Assembly (NCBI GenBank): GCA_963748925.1
Contig: CAVVKG010000007.1
Span: forward strand, 434,001 to 498,000
DNA length: 64,000 nucleotides
From: Cryomorpha sp963748925
GTDB lineage: Bacteria > Bacteroidota > Bacteroidia > Flavobacteriales_D > Cryomorphaceae
Reading direction: 5' to 3'
Below the pieces are notes generated by a model. It did not search any database. It was not told where the DNA came from and saw nothing but the letters and a program-made list of their open reading frames with translations. Positions 16,886 through 26,229 of the stretch are shown here, piece after piece. The number at the start of each line of letters is the position of its first letter. The stretch's first letter is position 1. The translations under genes and the position numbers were made by a program.

Positions 16886-17992
16886 CTACGTAAAAACACA
16901 ATCGCCGTCACCATCTTGAAAAGAAGGAGAGTTTTCAAAAAATTCTGGCGAAAGCAAATTAGAGATTAGATACTTTCTTTCCATTTTTTTCTTGAAAAAT
17001 CCAGGTGTGGATTGCTTCAGCAATTGTGCCGCAAGTACCTGATTAAAGGTTGTAAACATGGTGGCATTCCAAAGTAAGACATGATAATTTACAACATCCA
17101 CTATTCTCGCCATATCACCTTGAAAATAGAGATAGGGCAATTTCAACGAGCCGTTTCTCAACGTGAAAAATAAAACGGCAATCAAAGTTCCATTTTCTGA
17201 TTGAACCTTAAGTATTTTATTTTCAAAAGACTCTGCCCAGGATGAGAAATAGTACTTGAGATCTATTGGCCCGGCTGCTCGCTTTTGGATAAGCCATGGA
17301 TAGTTGAGAATAACATTCAACTCCTCCTTACCGCGCCGAAAGGTAGATTTTGCCAGATGCGGCTCTATAAAACTACCCATTTCCTCATCAATATTCTGAG
17401 GATAGCTAAAGATCATATCAGGAGCAGATGATAAACTTGATTTTCTTGAAAGGTTCAAGATTCCGTTTGCAACAAAATCAGCCTGTTTCAGCGCCCATTT
17501 CATTTTTTTGAAAATAGGTTTTTTAGGAGGCAGGAGCATTTGAAAATCAGCTTTCACATAGAGTCGTACTCCGTTTTTCACGAAAGGTGTTTCGTTAAAA
17601 CAACCCGACCTGTCGTAGATAGCCTTTGTAGCAGGCACATAATCTGCCGAAAGCAATTTCTCATTCCAAACCTTCACAGCGCGCTCCATGAGTTTACCGG
17701 CTATTCCTTGTCCCCGCTCTTGCGGATTTACCCAAAGGGCACTAAGCCATCCTATTTTTTCTTTCTTTCCACTTTTTAAATATAAAATTTGCGGCAGTAT
17801 TCCGACATATCCAACAAGCTTTGTGTCTTTTTTAGCGAGAAGTAAAATCACATCATTATCACCGCATTCAGGATTCATAATCTGAGACAGAGCTCGGTGA
17901 GGAGAGATAGGCACCACCAAACTTTCCGCATATTGCTTAGAATCAATGTATTCCTGAACCGCCTTTTTATTTAACTCCTCTATTCGTATCAT
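16886..17992 (-). CDS. GNAT-family acetyltransferase with long C-terminal extension
   Basis: 368 residues. The N-terminal half is a GNAT fold with the acetyl-CoA loop VNPQERGQGIAGKLM (about 108-122), preceded by WLSALW. The C-terminal ~200 residues form a second domain I cannot assign, possibly another degenerate GNAT fold as in FemX-like proteins. It overlaps the deacetylase gene upstream by 4 bp (ATGA), so the two are co-translated. Together they suggest modification of a surface polysaccharide or lipid-linked sugar; this is inference. Confidence 0.75.
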   Translation of the reverse strand: MIRIEELNKKAVQEYIDSKQYAESLVVPISPHRALSQIMNPECGDNDVILLLAKKDTKLVGYVGILPQILYLKSGKKEKIGWLSALWVNPQERGQGIAGKLMERAVKVWNEKLLSADYVPATKAIYDRSGCFNETPFVKNGVRLYVKADFQMLLPPKKPIFKKMKWALKQADFVANGILNLSRKSSLSSAPDMIFSYPQNIDEEMGSFIEPHLAKSTFRRGKEELNVILNYPWLIQKRAAGPIDLKYYFSSWAESFENKILKVQSENGTLIAVLFFTLRNGSLKLPYLYFQGDMARIVDVVNYHVLLWNATMFTTFNQVLAAQLLKQSTPGFFKKKMERKYLISNLLSPEFFENSPSFQDGDGDCVFT

Positions 17993-19002
17993 TTCCTGAA
18001 AATACGGTTTTTGCCAAAGGGTTGCTTGAGCATAAAATAAAGCAATTCGGCATTGAGAATTTGCTCACCCGAAAGATTTCCCATCTCAAAAGCTATGCGT
18101 TGATAATGATTTGGAAGGGTTTCTTTTCGATGTCCCGCGCATCCAAAGCTAATCTCTACTGTTCCATTTTTTTGAATATCGTCAAAAAACGCTTTCGAAA
18201 TATTGAAGTCAGTAAAAGGGAAAGAAAATGCTCTGTAGTTCAAGTTAAACCTCGACGCCACAGCATCCATACTAACCTTGGTCTGCCTGAGCTGCTCTTT
18301 GTAATCTATAAATTGATATTCGGGATGATCGATACTGTGCGCACCAAAATGAAAACCCTGAGAAATTAATTTTTCTATTTGAATAGCAGTGAGATAAGGC
18401 TTCTCGTGAGTCAGGTAAGCCTGATAATCAAAGTCAATTCGATCTGCAATTTTATGGAGAACAGCCCGGTCTGAATAAGACACGGACCTAATTTGCTCTT
18501 TGAAATTTTTGTCGACATCAAATATTCCGTTCAATTGATTAGTCAAATCCGGATTCACACTTATCTCTTCAATAAGAAGGCTCGCTTTATAGCGAAAAAA
18601 CAAATCGGCATTATCGATAAACGCCGAATTGAGGAAGCAAATAGCCGGAACTCCTTTTTTCAATAAAATTGGAGCGATAATATCGTTAAACTCACTTAAG
18701 CCATCATCGAACGATAGCAAAAAAGAGGGCTTTGAAGGCTCCTCTCCTTTTCTGGTAAGCTCTTGCAAATCTGCGTAACTGATGGGGTTATAGTTGCTGA
18801 GAAGAAAATCCAAATCACTTGTAAAACCCTCAACAGTCTTGATTGGGTAAAGATGTCGGATATGTGGAACTGACCTATCAGAAATGGTGTGATAAAAAGG
18901 CATAACTAACTTTTGACCACTCAACTTTTGCCAGGTAGAACCAGGCGCAATCCTCGTTGCCCTGTTCAATTTATGAATAAACTTTTCTCTAAAACCGGGC
19001 AC
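17989..19002 (-). CDS. Polysaccharide deacetylase (NodB-homology, CE4-like)
   Basis: 337 residues in this reading, which starts with GTG at 19002. The NodB domain has the catalytic Asp pair in LLSFDDGLSEF (D99-D100) and the metal site GAHSIDHPEY (H-x3-H). Such enzymes remove N-acetyl or O-acetyl groups from polysaccharides. There is no clear signal peptide; the enzyme may be cytoplasmic or periplasm-facing. It is the first gene of a two-gene operon with the acetyltransferase at 16886. Confidence 0.85.
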   Translation of the reverse strand: MPGFREKFIHKLNRATRIAPGSTWQKLSGQKLVMPFYHTISDRSVPHIRHLYPIKTVEGFTSDLDFLLSNYNPISYADLQELTRKGEEPSKPSFLLSFDDGLSEFNDIIAPILLKKGVPAICFLNSAFIDNADLFFRYKASLLIEEISVNPDLTNQLNGIFDVDKNFKEQIRSVSYSDRAVLHKIADRIDFDYQAYLTHEKPYLTAIQIEKLISQGFHFGAHSIDHPEYQFIDYKEQLRQTKVSMDAVASRFNLNYRAFSFPFTDFNISKAFFDDIQKNGTVEISFGCAGHRKETLPNHYQRIAFEMGNLSGEQILNAELLYFMLKQPFGKNRIFRK

Positions 19003-19070
19003 TTTTTTATTGCTAAATTGGAATTGTCCTTTTCAGTCAAAAGTACCCAATTAGTTTGTTAAGACGTAAA

Positions 19071-19118
19071 GCAATAGGCAATTTGCAATTTGCAATTAGC
19101 AATAGGCAATAGGCAATT
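19071..19118. repeat. Low-complexity GCAATAGGCAATTTGCAATT-type tandem repeat
   Basis: Imperfect 7-8 bp units (GCAATAG, GCAATTT, GCAATTA) repeated about six times, with two more just after the 39-bp repeat at 19154-19167. Related GCAAATTGC sequence recurs near 19600. Non-coding. Confidence 0.8.
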
Positions 19119-19157
19119 ACCTCCCTGGGGTCGGTAAGGTCGCTTACGTTTAGTTGG
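19119..19157. repeat. 39-bp dispersed intergenic repeat, copy 2
   Basis: Gap-free match to 12923-12961 (about 30 of 39). The GGTCGGT-AGGTCGCTT core is shared. It is embedded in the GCAATAGG tandem repeat. Confidence 0.65.
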
Positions 19158-19235
19158 CAATAGGCAAAATCAAAGACTCATGTTCAGAACATGCCGAACA
19201 AAATTTTGTATTTTCACGTTTATAATTAGCAGCTT

Positions 19236-19432
19236 ATGGAAATTAAATTTCAATCAAAAGCAGAAAGTAAAGCTGTGCAGCAGAAAGCATTTTTAGCTTT
19301 ATCACCAGCTGAGCGATTCTATTCTTTTGTAGATTTAATACAATGAATGATTTCCTAACGAAAGCTAAACCAGAGATGAACGATAACTATGTGATTGTAT
19401 TAAACGTTGAAAATTTTCCAAAAGCAAATTAG
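19236..19432 (+). pseudogene. Frame-broken remnant of a small gene (MEIKFQSKAESK... family)
   Basis: An ATG at 19236 opens 36 codons (MEIKFQSKAESKAVQQKAFL, then LSPAERFYSFVDLIQ) to a TGA at 19344-19346. An overlapping frame from 19343 gives 29 more residues (MNDFLTKAKPEMNDNYVIVL...) to a TAG at 19430-19432. From memory, the two parts together look like one intact small protein common in Flavobacteriia, usually encoded just before a nucleotidyltransferase gene. No such partner follows here. I read it as a frameshifted remnant; two tiny coupled genes sharing ATGA are the alternative. The remaining intergenic DNA on either side (19003-19235, 19433-19621) holds only repeats. Confidence 0.45.
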
Positions 19433-19621
19433 CAACTTACAGAGCATTGCAAAATTTCCTATTTATATTCACCGACTGTGCATACCTATTGGTGAAAAAC
19501 CTCGTCGGGTTCAAGCAAGGTAGTTCTCTTCCTTTATAAGGAAAATGTAGATAAATAAATCATTGACCAAAATGCAAATCCTGTTCGGGAATATTGCAAA
19601 TTGCTTGTTGCCAATTGTCTC

Positions 19622-20896
19622 TTAAACCACCCTTACAATAAAGTACTTCTTCTTTCCGCGCTGCAACAGGATGTAGGAATCGTTTATTAAATCGGTAACC
19701 GATAGAATATAGTCTTCATCAACTTTCTCCTTATTTACGCTTATCGCATTTTCTTTGAGAGAGCGGCGCGCTTCGCTTTTTGAAGATAAGAATCCGGAAA
19801 TATCAGAAAGCATATCCACAATATTAACCCCGGCTTCTACCAAAACTCTCGAAATCTCAACCTGTTCCACCCCTTGAAATACATCGAGAAAATCGCGCTC
19901 AGATAGCTTCTTCAAACTTTCGGCCGTAGCCTTTCCAAACAGAATATTGCTCGCCTCAATCGCCATTTCGAGCGCATGGGCTCCGTGAATTCTAAGTGTG
20001 AGCTCATCTGCCAAAGTGCGCTGGAGCAATCGCAGATGTGGAGATTCTGAATGTTCCGAAATTAGTTTCTCTATGTCTTCGCGAGAGTGCAGCGAAAACA
20101 CTTTTATGAAATTCTCTATGTCCTCATCTGAAGCATTTAACCAAAATTGGTAGAAATTGTACGGACTAGTTTTTTCGGGATCGAGCCATACGTTGCCACC
20201 TTCAGACTTCCCAAATTTAGTACCGTCTGCTTTCTTTACAAGTGGTGCTGTGATCGCAAAAGTATCGCCTCCACCCATTCTGCGGGTAAGTTCAATACCG
20301 GTTGTAATATTTCCCCATTGATCGCTGCCACCCATCTGCAGCTTTACATCTTTTTCTTTATTCAGGTGATAAAAATCGTAACCCTGAATAAGCTGGTATG
20401 AAAATTCTGTAAAAGACATTCCGCTGTCAAGTCTGGTTTTTACAGAATCTTTACTCATCATATAATTTATGGTGAGGTGCTTTCCTACTTCACGAATGAA
20501 ATCCAAAAATGAGAACTCCTTAAACCAGTCATAATTATTTACGATTTCTGCATCAGTAGGGCCACTTCCGAACTTAAGAAATTGCTCAAGCTGTTTTTTC
20601 TGTGCCGCTAAATTGTATTCAATTAATTCGGGGGTGAGAAGCTGTCGCTCCTGAGTTTTTCCGGAGGGGTCGCCCACACGGCCTGTTGCACCACCAATAA
20701 GCGCATAAGGCTTATGTCCACATCGCTGAAGGTGCGTTAATAGCATGATAGGCACTAGATTTCCAATGTGAAGCGAATCGGCAGTCGGGTCAAAACCAAC
20801 ATATCCTTTGGTAAGCTCTCTTGCAAGTTGTTCTTTAGTGTCTGGTGTTATATCCTGGATGAGGCCACGCCACTCCAGCTCTTCAATTAAATTCAT
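19622..20896 (-). CDS. tyrS: Tyrosyl-tRNA synthetase
   Basis: 424 residues, full length for the bacterial TyrRS. Class I signatures are present: HIGN (43-46) and KFGKS (in KKADGTKFGKSEGGNVW). The tyrosine-binding region GYDFYHL and GGSDQWGN are intact. The C-terminal part (about 350-424) is an S4 RNA-binding domain (EARRSLKENAISVN). It charges tRNA-Tyr with tyrosine in the cytoplasm. It is a single gene with its own promoter box immediately upstream. Confidence 0.97.
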   Translation of the reverse strand: MNLIEELEWRGLIQDITPDTKEQLARELTKGYVGFDPTADSLHIGNLVPIMLLTHLQRCGHKPYALIGGATGRVGDPSGKTQERQLLTPELIEYNLAAQKKQLEQFLKFGSGPTDAEIVNNYDWFKEFSFLDFIREVGKHLTINYMMSKDSVKTRLDSGMSFTEFSYQLIQGYDFYHLNKEKDVKLQMGGSDQWGNITTGIELTRRMGGGDTFAITAPLVKKADGTKFGKSEGGNVWLDPEKTSPYNFYQFWLNASDEDIENFIKVFSLHSREDIEKLISEHSESPHLRLLQRTLADELTLRIHGAHALEMAIEASNILFGKATAESLKKLSERDFLDVFQGVEQVEISRVLVEAGVNIVDMLSDISGFLSSKSEARRSLKENAISVNKEKVDEDYILSVTDLINDSYILLQRGKKKYFIVRVV

Positions 20897-20912
20897 AGAT
20901 CTTTATTTGGAA

Positions 20913-20920
20913 CAAATATA
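20913..20920 (-). promoter_or_regulatory. -7 promoter box TATATTTG for tyrS
   Basis: Exact TAnnTTTG match 16 nt upstream of the tyrS ATG, giving a leader of about 10 nt. No T-box-like structure could fit in so short a leader. Confidence 0.6.
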
Positions 20921-21153
20921 ATAAGCTGAATTCGATTAATTTTTGGCATTCAGGTCGCTTGTATGATTTTGACCTTTCCTTTTTTCTAAGAGTGTGCTTT
21001 ATTTTCTTTGGAATTAAACTTTTATCTGCTTACTATTTCAATAAGTGACTTTGAAACCTGAGTTAATTCAAGGGTTCTGAAAAGACATTTAGTTAAATTC
21101 TTAATAACCTAAAAATAACGCAATTAGATGCATGATTAACAAAAGAAATACAG

Positions 21154-21161
21154 TACTTTTG
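21154..21161 (+). promoter_or_regulatory. -7 promoter box TACTTTTG
   Basis: Exact TAnnTTTG match 28 nt upstream of the ATG of the glycogen-binding protein gene. TACTTTTG recurs at 26218, 46484 (minus strand) and 62941. Confidence 0.6.
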
Positions 21162-21189
21162 CGGCCAAATATTAGAATTAAATAAAGTC

Positions 21190-21495
21190 ATGATCAAAAA
21201 ACAGTTTCTAAAATCGAAACCGGTTTGTAAGGTAACCTTCACAATTGGTGCAGAAGCAACAGCTGATGCAAAGAAAGTTGAATTAGTAGGAGATTTCAGC
21301 GAATGGAATGCGTCACCAATTAAAATGAAAAAACTTAAAAACGGCGAGTTTAAAACTACTGTAGACCTTGAAAAAGGCAAAGACTATGAGTTCCGCTACT
21401 TGATTAACGGTGAAAAATGGGAAAACGATTGGGCAGCCGATGCTTATGTACCCAATAAAATGACCTTTGAAGAGAACTCAGTAGTTAGCTTGTAA
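21190..21495 (+). CDS. Stand-alone glycogen-binding (AMPK1-CBM/isoamylase early-set) protein
   Basis: 101 residues, cytoplasmic (no signal). The whole protein is one CBM48/AMPK-beta-like module: CKVTFTIGAEATADAKKVEL, VGDFSEWNASPIKM, FKTTVDLEKGKDYEFRYLI and NDWAADAYVPN. The conserved W and NDWAAD residues are those that bind alpha-glucan in this family. It faces the GH57/glgB operon across a terminator, so a role in glycogen metabolism is likely, for instance as a glycogen tether or regulator. No catalytic domain is attached. Confidence 0.85.
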   Translation: MIKKQFLKSKPVCKVTFTIGAEATADAKKVELVGDFSEWNASPIKMKKLKNGEFKTTVDLEKGKDYEFRYLINGEKWENDWAADAYVPNKMTFEENSVVSL

Positions 21496-21516
21496 GCTCA
21501 CTACTCCCTGCTTATT

Positions 21517-21553
21517 AAAAAACCGCTGTGCCATGGGCCCAGCGGTTTTTTTT
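21517..21553. terminator. Intrinsic terminator between convergent genes
   Basis: AAAAAACCGCTG (21517-21528) pairs with CAGCGGTTTTTT (from 21540), followed by more T. The A-rich 5' arm allows it to work for both strands. Confidence 0.9.
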
Positions 21554-21618
21554 ATCCTAATTTTCATCTTACTTATTTCGTGAAAGGGTTTGGTCTCACC
21601 AAATGAGCTTGTTGTGCT

Positions 21619-24051
21619 TTACACCGCAGCCGGTTGCTCCCTGTTGAATATCAGCTTTACATCCAGGTTTATAAAAACGGCGAATGTCATTAGCCTCTGC
21701 TGTACATCTAGTGGAATTTCCGGATCGATATTTACCAGATGGCTAAATATAACATCCTGTATTTCATTCAGATCAGGTATTATACCAACCTTACCAAGTA
21801 GCTCAAGAGCTTCCTGCGCATTGTCCAGTAACGCTCTTGCTCTTTGGGCATTCCCATTGGTAAGTGTGCCCATTGTTGAAAGCATCGTATCCAGCGTGCG
21901 CGCACAGATAAAGTTGAGCTCATTGTGGTCCATTTTAAAATCCCACTTTTTGATTTCAGCAATAACTCTGCGGAGCCCATAAATATCAATTTTGTCAGGT
22001 TCACCTTCGAAAAGACTTCGCAATTCATTATTGAGTGCCAACTCCAAATTCTTGACAAGCATAGCAGGTGGCTGCAAATGGGTGGACTTCATTACGTTGA
22101 GCAAGTTGTAATTCCTGTCATTTATTTTCACATAAGATGAGGCAGCCAGATCAAGACTATGTTCAAGAATATGGTTGAGCATTTTAATCTGTTCATCTTT
22201 AAACATATCAAAAAACGAGAAGCTACGATTCTCGGGATGCATTTTAAAAAGCTCGATTACTTCAGAAAGGTTTGATCGTTGAAATGCGTCAATCACTTTA
22301 TCGGTAAACTCCTGAAATTCTCCGAATGGAATTTTCTCAAAAGCCATACCTACCAAGTGGTGCTGACCGATATAAATCACTACAAAACTAAAATCTTTAT
22401 TGCTAAGCGTTACCCTTGAATTTACGTGCGTGCGACCTACGGCGAGGCGCTGTGTACCTTGCACAATACGTCGAAAATCGGTTGATTTACATGCATAGTT
22501 AAACACCGAAATTTCATCAGGATCTTCCGCGTATAAGGAAGAAACAGCATAGTGCATGCCTATTTGCGTAAGCGTGAGCGTAGAGGGTTTCACTTTTTTA
22601 GCATACACGTCTTTTCCGCTGCCTAGCTCTGGAACATTCGAATGAGCTTTACTCAGCATGTCTTCAAATGTATCTTCAAGTTTGTAATCGCTTTCACTCT
22701 CAGCGAGTTGAATTGCACGCGAAGCATACTGTAAAACCTGAATGGTTTCAATTCCGGATATTTCGTCAAAGAACCAACCACAGCTGGTGTACATAAGCAA
22801 TTCATGCCGTTGCATTTCCAGCAGGCGCATCATGTGCGTGCGCTCTCGGGTAACGAGTTTCGGGAAATTATTTTCGAGAAAAGCATCAACCTTTTCAGGA
22901 GTTCGATCAAGAATTACATCAATATATTCGTTGCGCAGCAACCACGGATCCGGGTGGTAGGCGCGCATACTCTCTTCGTAAATCTTGGCCAATTCATCGC
23001 GAAGCCAGTCTAAACTTTGCCTTAAAGGTGCGCGCCACTCCTGATCCCAACCTGGTTTTCCTCCCGAGTTGCACCCGCAATTGGTTCGCCAGCGCTCCAC
23101 ACCATGCACGCAGCTCCACGAAGAATTTTCGTGGATTACGGCCTCATGCTGAGGTGGACTAAGCTCCAGGTACTGACCATAGTTTGTGATAGTAGCGAGG
23201 TTATTAGATTCAATAAACCGAATGCAATAAGCAAGGGCCATATCGCCATGACGGTGGTGGTGCCCATAGCTTTCGCCGTCGGTAGCAATGTGTACCAGCT
23301 GATTGTCTTCGCGGTCATCAAAAGCATCTACAAGGTAATTTGCAAACCCCTTTCCATCTTTGAGCAAACCTTTGAAAGCAACTGCCTGTGATCTCTCCCC
23401 GTCGTAGAAAAAAAGATTAATTTCTTTTCCGGAAGGTAATTTGCAGAGATAAGTAACTTTAGAGTCAGCTCCTTCTGTCCATTCAGATTCGCCGATACGG
23501 CGGTACTGCTTAGCCTGGCGGGGAGCCAGAACGGTAAATTTAATTCCCTGTTCGGCCAGTACTTCCAGCGTTTCTGTATCAACGGCAGTTTCTGCCAGCC
23601 ACATACCTTCCGCTTTTCTGCCAAAGCGCTTTTCAAAATCGTGCATTCCCCAAATCACCTGCGTTTCCTTGTCGCGGCGATTGGCAAGAGGCATAATAAT
23701 ATGGTTGTATACCTGAGCCATTGCCGATCCGTGGCCACCAAAAAGCTCCATGCTTTTTTTATCGGCATCGATAATCCTGCGATATGTTTTTGGGCGATTT
23801 ACCTCAAGCCAGCTAAGCAATGTGGGGCCAAAATTATAACTCATTCGCGAATAATTATTCACGATATCTACAATACTGCGCTCATCACCTAATATGCGCG
23901 ATACAGCGTTTGGACCGTAACATTCGCGGCTAATGCGCTCATTCCAATCGTGATAGGGTGCTGCTGAATCTTGATATTCAATTTTTTCCAACCAGGCATT
24001 TTCTCTGGGTGGTTGATAAAAGTGTCCATGGACACAAATGTATTTCTTCAT
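21619..24051 (-). CDS. GH57-type alpha-glucan-active enzyme (DUF3536 family)
   Basis: 810 residues, no signal peptide. The N-terminal GH57 (alpha/beta)7-barrel begins YICVHGHFYQPPRENAWL. The catalytic nucleophile is likely E154 in EGMWLAETAVD, and the general acid Asp lies in HIATDGESYGHHHRHG. The C-terminal ~400 residues match the DUF3536 region. GH57 enzymes act on alpha-1,4/1,6 glucans as amylases, pullulanases or branching enzymes. The gene follows glgB with a gap of about 20 bp and shares its operon, so it probably works on glycogen, but the exact reaction is not shown by the sequence. Confidence 0.88.
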   Translation of the reverse strand: MKKYICVHGHFYQPPRENAWLEKIEYQDSAAPYHDWNERISRECYGPNAVSRILGDERSIVDIVNNYSRMSYNFGPTLLSWLEVNRPKTYRRIIDADKKSMELFGGHGSAMAQVYNHIIMPLANRRDKETQVIWGMHDFEKRFGRKAEGMWLAETAVDTETLEVLAEQGIKFTVLAPRQAKQYRRIGESEWTEGADSKVTYLCKLPSGKEINLFFYDGERSQAVAFKGLLKDGKGFANYLVDAFDDREDNQLVHIATDGESYGHHHRHGDMALAYCIRFIESNNLATITNYGQYLELSPPQHEAVIHENSSWSCVHGVERWRTNCGCNSGGKPGWDQEWRAPLRQSLDWLRDELAKIYEESMRAYHPDPWLLRNEYIDVILDRTPEKVDAFLENNFPKLVTRERTHMMRLLEMQRHELLMYTSCGWFFDEISGIETIQVLQYASRAIQLAESESDYKLEDTFEDMLSKAHSNVPELGSGKDVYAKKVKPSTLTLTQIGMHYAVSSLYAEDPDEISVFNYACKSTDFRRIVQGTQRLAVGRTHVNSRVTLSNKDFSFVVIYIGQHHLVGMAFEKIPFGEFQEFTDKVIDAFQRSNLSEVIELFKMHPENRSFSFFDMFKDEQIKMLNHILEHSLDLAASSYVKINDRNYNLLNVMKSTHLQPPAMLVKNLELALNNELRSLFEGEPDKIDIYGLRRVIAEIKKWDFKMDHNELNFICARTLDTMLSTMGTLTNGNAQRARALLDNAQEALELLGKVGIIPDLNEIQDVIFSHLVNIDPEIPLDVQQRLMTFAVFINLDVKLIFNREQPAAV

Positions 24052-24071
24052 GCTACAAGTTCCGTCTTGAA

Positions 24072-25991
24072 TTACTTTTCAGTTTCCTGATACTTTAATA
24101 CGGTAAAACCCATAGGAGGGATACGCAATGACACCGTATTCTCCCTGCTGTGTTTTGGGAAGTTTACCGTTTCAATTAATTCTGTATTTATAAATCCGCT
24201 ACCTTCAAATTCTTTCTTATCACTATTAAAGATTTCTTTGAAAAATCCTTCTTCATCTACTCCGATTTCATAGTTATCAATGGCTCTCACTCCAAAATTA
24301 CCCAAAATAAGCAACCGTTCTTCCTTGCCCTTACGGTAAAATGCGATGACCGAATTTTTAGCATCGCCATAGTCAATCCATTCAAATCCTTCGTAATCAA
24401 AATTGAGTTCGTAAAGGGCTTTCTCACTTCTATAGAGTTTATTGAGAGCTTTTACCAGCTCCGAAACCCCTTTGTGGTTGCTCCCTTGAAGGGAATTCCA
24501 GGCCAGGCTATCGTCATGACGCCATTCATCCTTCTGGGCAAATTCGTTGCCCATAAAAAGTAATTTCACTCCAGGGTGGAAATACATCCACGAGAATAGG
24601 GTGCGCACATTGGCAAAACGCTGCCAATTATCTCCGGGCATTCTGCTCAGGATTGAGCCTTTTCCATGCACCACCTCATCGTGAGAGAGCGGGAGCATGA
24701 AATTTTCGCTAAATGCGTAAACCAGACTAAAGGTGATTTCATTTTGATGAAAACGACGGTAAATAGGATCCCGTTTAAAGTAAGAGAGCATATCGTTCAT
24801 CCATCCCATCATCCATTTCATTCCGAAACCCAATCCGCCCTGGCTTGTAGGTTTTGAAACCATAGGCCATGATGTACTTTCTTCAGCAATGCTTTGCACA
24901 TCGGGAAATTCCTTGTAAATCGACTCATTCATTTCGCGGAGAAGCGAGATGGCGTCTAAATTTTCTCTGCCTCCATATTTATTGGGAATCCACTCTCCCT
25001 CCTTGCGGCTATAATCAAGGTAAAGCATAGACGCGACGGCATCTACCCTTATTCCATCTACATGAAACCGGTCAAGCCAATACAGCGCATTGCTAATCAA
25101 AAATGCTCTTACCTCATTACGTCCATAATTAAAAATAAAGCTACTCCAGTCAGGGTGATAGCCCATACGATAATCGCTATGCTCGTAAAGAGAAGTACCG
25201 TCAAACTGAAAAAGGCCATGTATATCGCCCGGGAAATGACTCGGCACCCAGTCTAAGAATACACCAATTCCATTTTTATGAAATTCGTTAACTAAGTAGG
25301 CAAAATCGTCCTGGCTTCCATAACGTGAGCTGGGAGCAAAGTAACCGGTGATCTGATATCCCCAGGAGCCAAAAAAAGGATGCTCCATAACGGGCATAAG
25401 CTCAACATGTGTAAAGCCCATTTCCTTAACATAAGGAATAAGATCGGCAGCAAGTTCTCGGTAAGAAAGAGATCTATTCCCGTCATTTTCTTTTCGCTTC
25501 CAGGAGCCAATATGCACCTCATAAACAGAAATAGGGGCTTCAAGTGAATTGGCTTTCTTTCGGGATTTCATCCATTTTGAGTCGCTCCACTTAAATCCAA
25601 ACTTGGAAACGACTGATGCCGTATCTGGTGGAATCTGCCACTGCTCGGCATAAGGATCTCCTTTTTCAACAAAAATGCCGTTTCGCATTTTAACAGCATA
25701 TTTATAAATAGCCCCTTCAGTTACATCAGGTAAAAAGCCTTCCCATATTCCCGATCCGTCCCAACGGGCGCTGAGTTGATGGGTGGTTTTACTCCAATTG
25801 TTGAATGTACCCATTACGCCAACTTCCTTGGCATTGGGCGCCCATACGGCAAAATAGGTTCCTTTACGGCCATCTACCTCCGTTAAGGTATTACCCATTT
25901 TCTCGTAAAGCTTAAAGTGCTTTCCTGATTTGAATAGTGAGATATCAAAATCCGTAAAGAGGCTGTGAGAAATAACGGTTTTGGTGGCCAT
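24072..25991 (-). CDS. glgB: 1,4-alpha-glucan (glycogen) branching enzyme
   Basis: 639 residues. N-terminal CBM48 (about 35-120; YFAVWAPNAKEVGVMGTFNN), then the GH13 barrel with the nucleophile D317 (DGIRVDAVASML), acid/base E370 (SIAEES) and the third acid D438 (LSHDEVVHGKG), and a C-terminal beta domain. It forms alpha-1,6 branches in glycogen by transferring an alpha-1,4 chain end. It is the first gene of an operon with the GH57 enzyme. I see no glgA, glgC or glgP in the window. A second branching-type activity may come from GH57, so the two could be complementary. Confidence 0.95.
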   Translation of the reverse strand: MATKTVISHSLFTDFDISLFKSGKHFKLYEKMGNTLTEVDGRKGTYFAVWAPNAKEVGVMGTFNNWSKTTHQLSARWDGSGIWEGFLPDVTEGAIYKYAVKMRNGIFVEKGDPYAEQWQIPPDTASVVSKFGFKWSDSKWMKSRKKANSLEAPISVYEVHIGSWKRKENDGNRSLSYRELAADLIPYVKEMGFTHVELMPVMEHPFFGSWGYQITGYFAPSSRYGSQDDFAYLVNEFHKNGIGVFLDWVPSHFPGDIHGLFQFDGTSLYEHSDYRMGYHPDWSSFIFNYGRNEVRAFLISNALYWLDRFHVDGIRVDAVASMLYLDYSRKEGEWIPNKYGGRENLDAISLLREMNESIYKEFPDVQSIAEESTSWPMVSKPTSQGGLGFGMKWMMGWMNDMLSYFKRDPIYRRFHQNEITFSLVYAFSENFMLPLSHDEVVHGKGSILSRMPGDNWQRFANVRTLFSWMYFHPGVKLLFMGNEFAQKDEWRHDDSLAWNSLQGSNHKGVSELVKALNKLYRSEKALYELNFDYEGFEWIDYGDAKNSVIAFYRKGKEERLLILGNFGVRAIDNYEIGVDEEGFFKEIFNSDKKEFEGSGFINTELIETVNFPKHSRENTVSLRIPPMGFTVLKYQETEK

Positions 25992-26217
25992 TTATAAGTT
26001 CTATGTTTACTAAAAAACTTCTTTCAATTTGTGGTTTAACAATATCAACACCCTCAAAGTTGCGACGCCCATAGTTTGGTTAGCATAAGCGAATTACTTG
26101 CTTTGTGGATAACGATCGCTCTGTTAGGCTGTAAAATTAAACTTTGAAAGGGCTAATTTAGCAAAAAGGCTGGTTTCTAGGGTTTAAATCTCCACTTATG
26201 CATCCACATTTATACCT

Positions 26218-26225
26218 TACTTTTG
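26218..26225 (+). promoter_or_regulatory. -7 promoter box TACTTTTG with leaderless spacing
   Basis: Exact TAnnTTTG match with only CACC between its final G and the ATG at 26230. Since the Rossmann fold begins at the second codon, no later start is possible, so the transcript would be leaderless or nearly so. Confidence 0.65.
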
Positions 26226-26229
26226 CACC

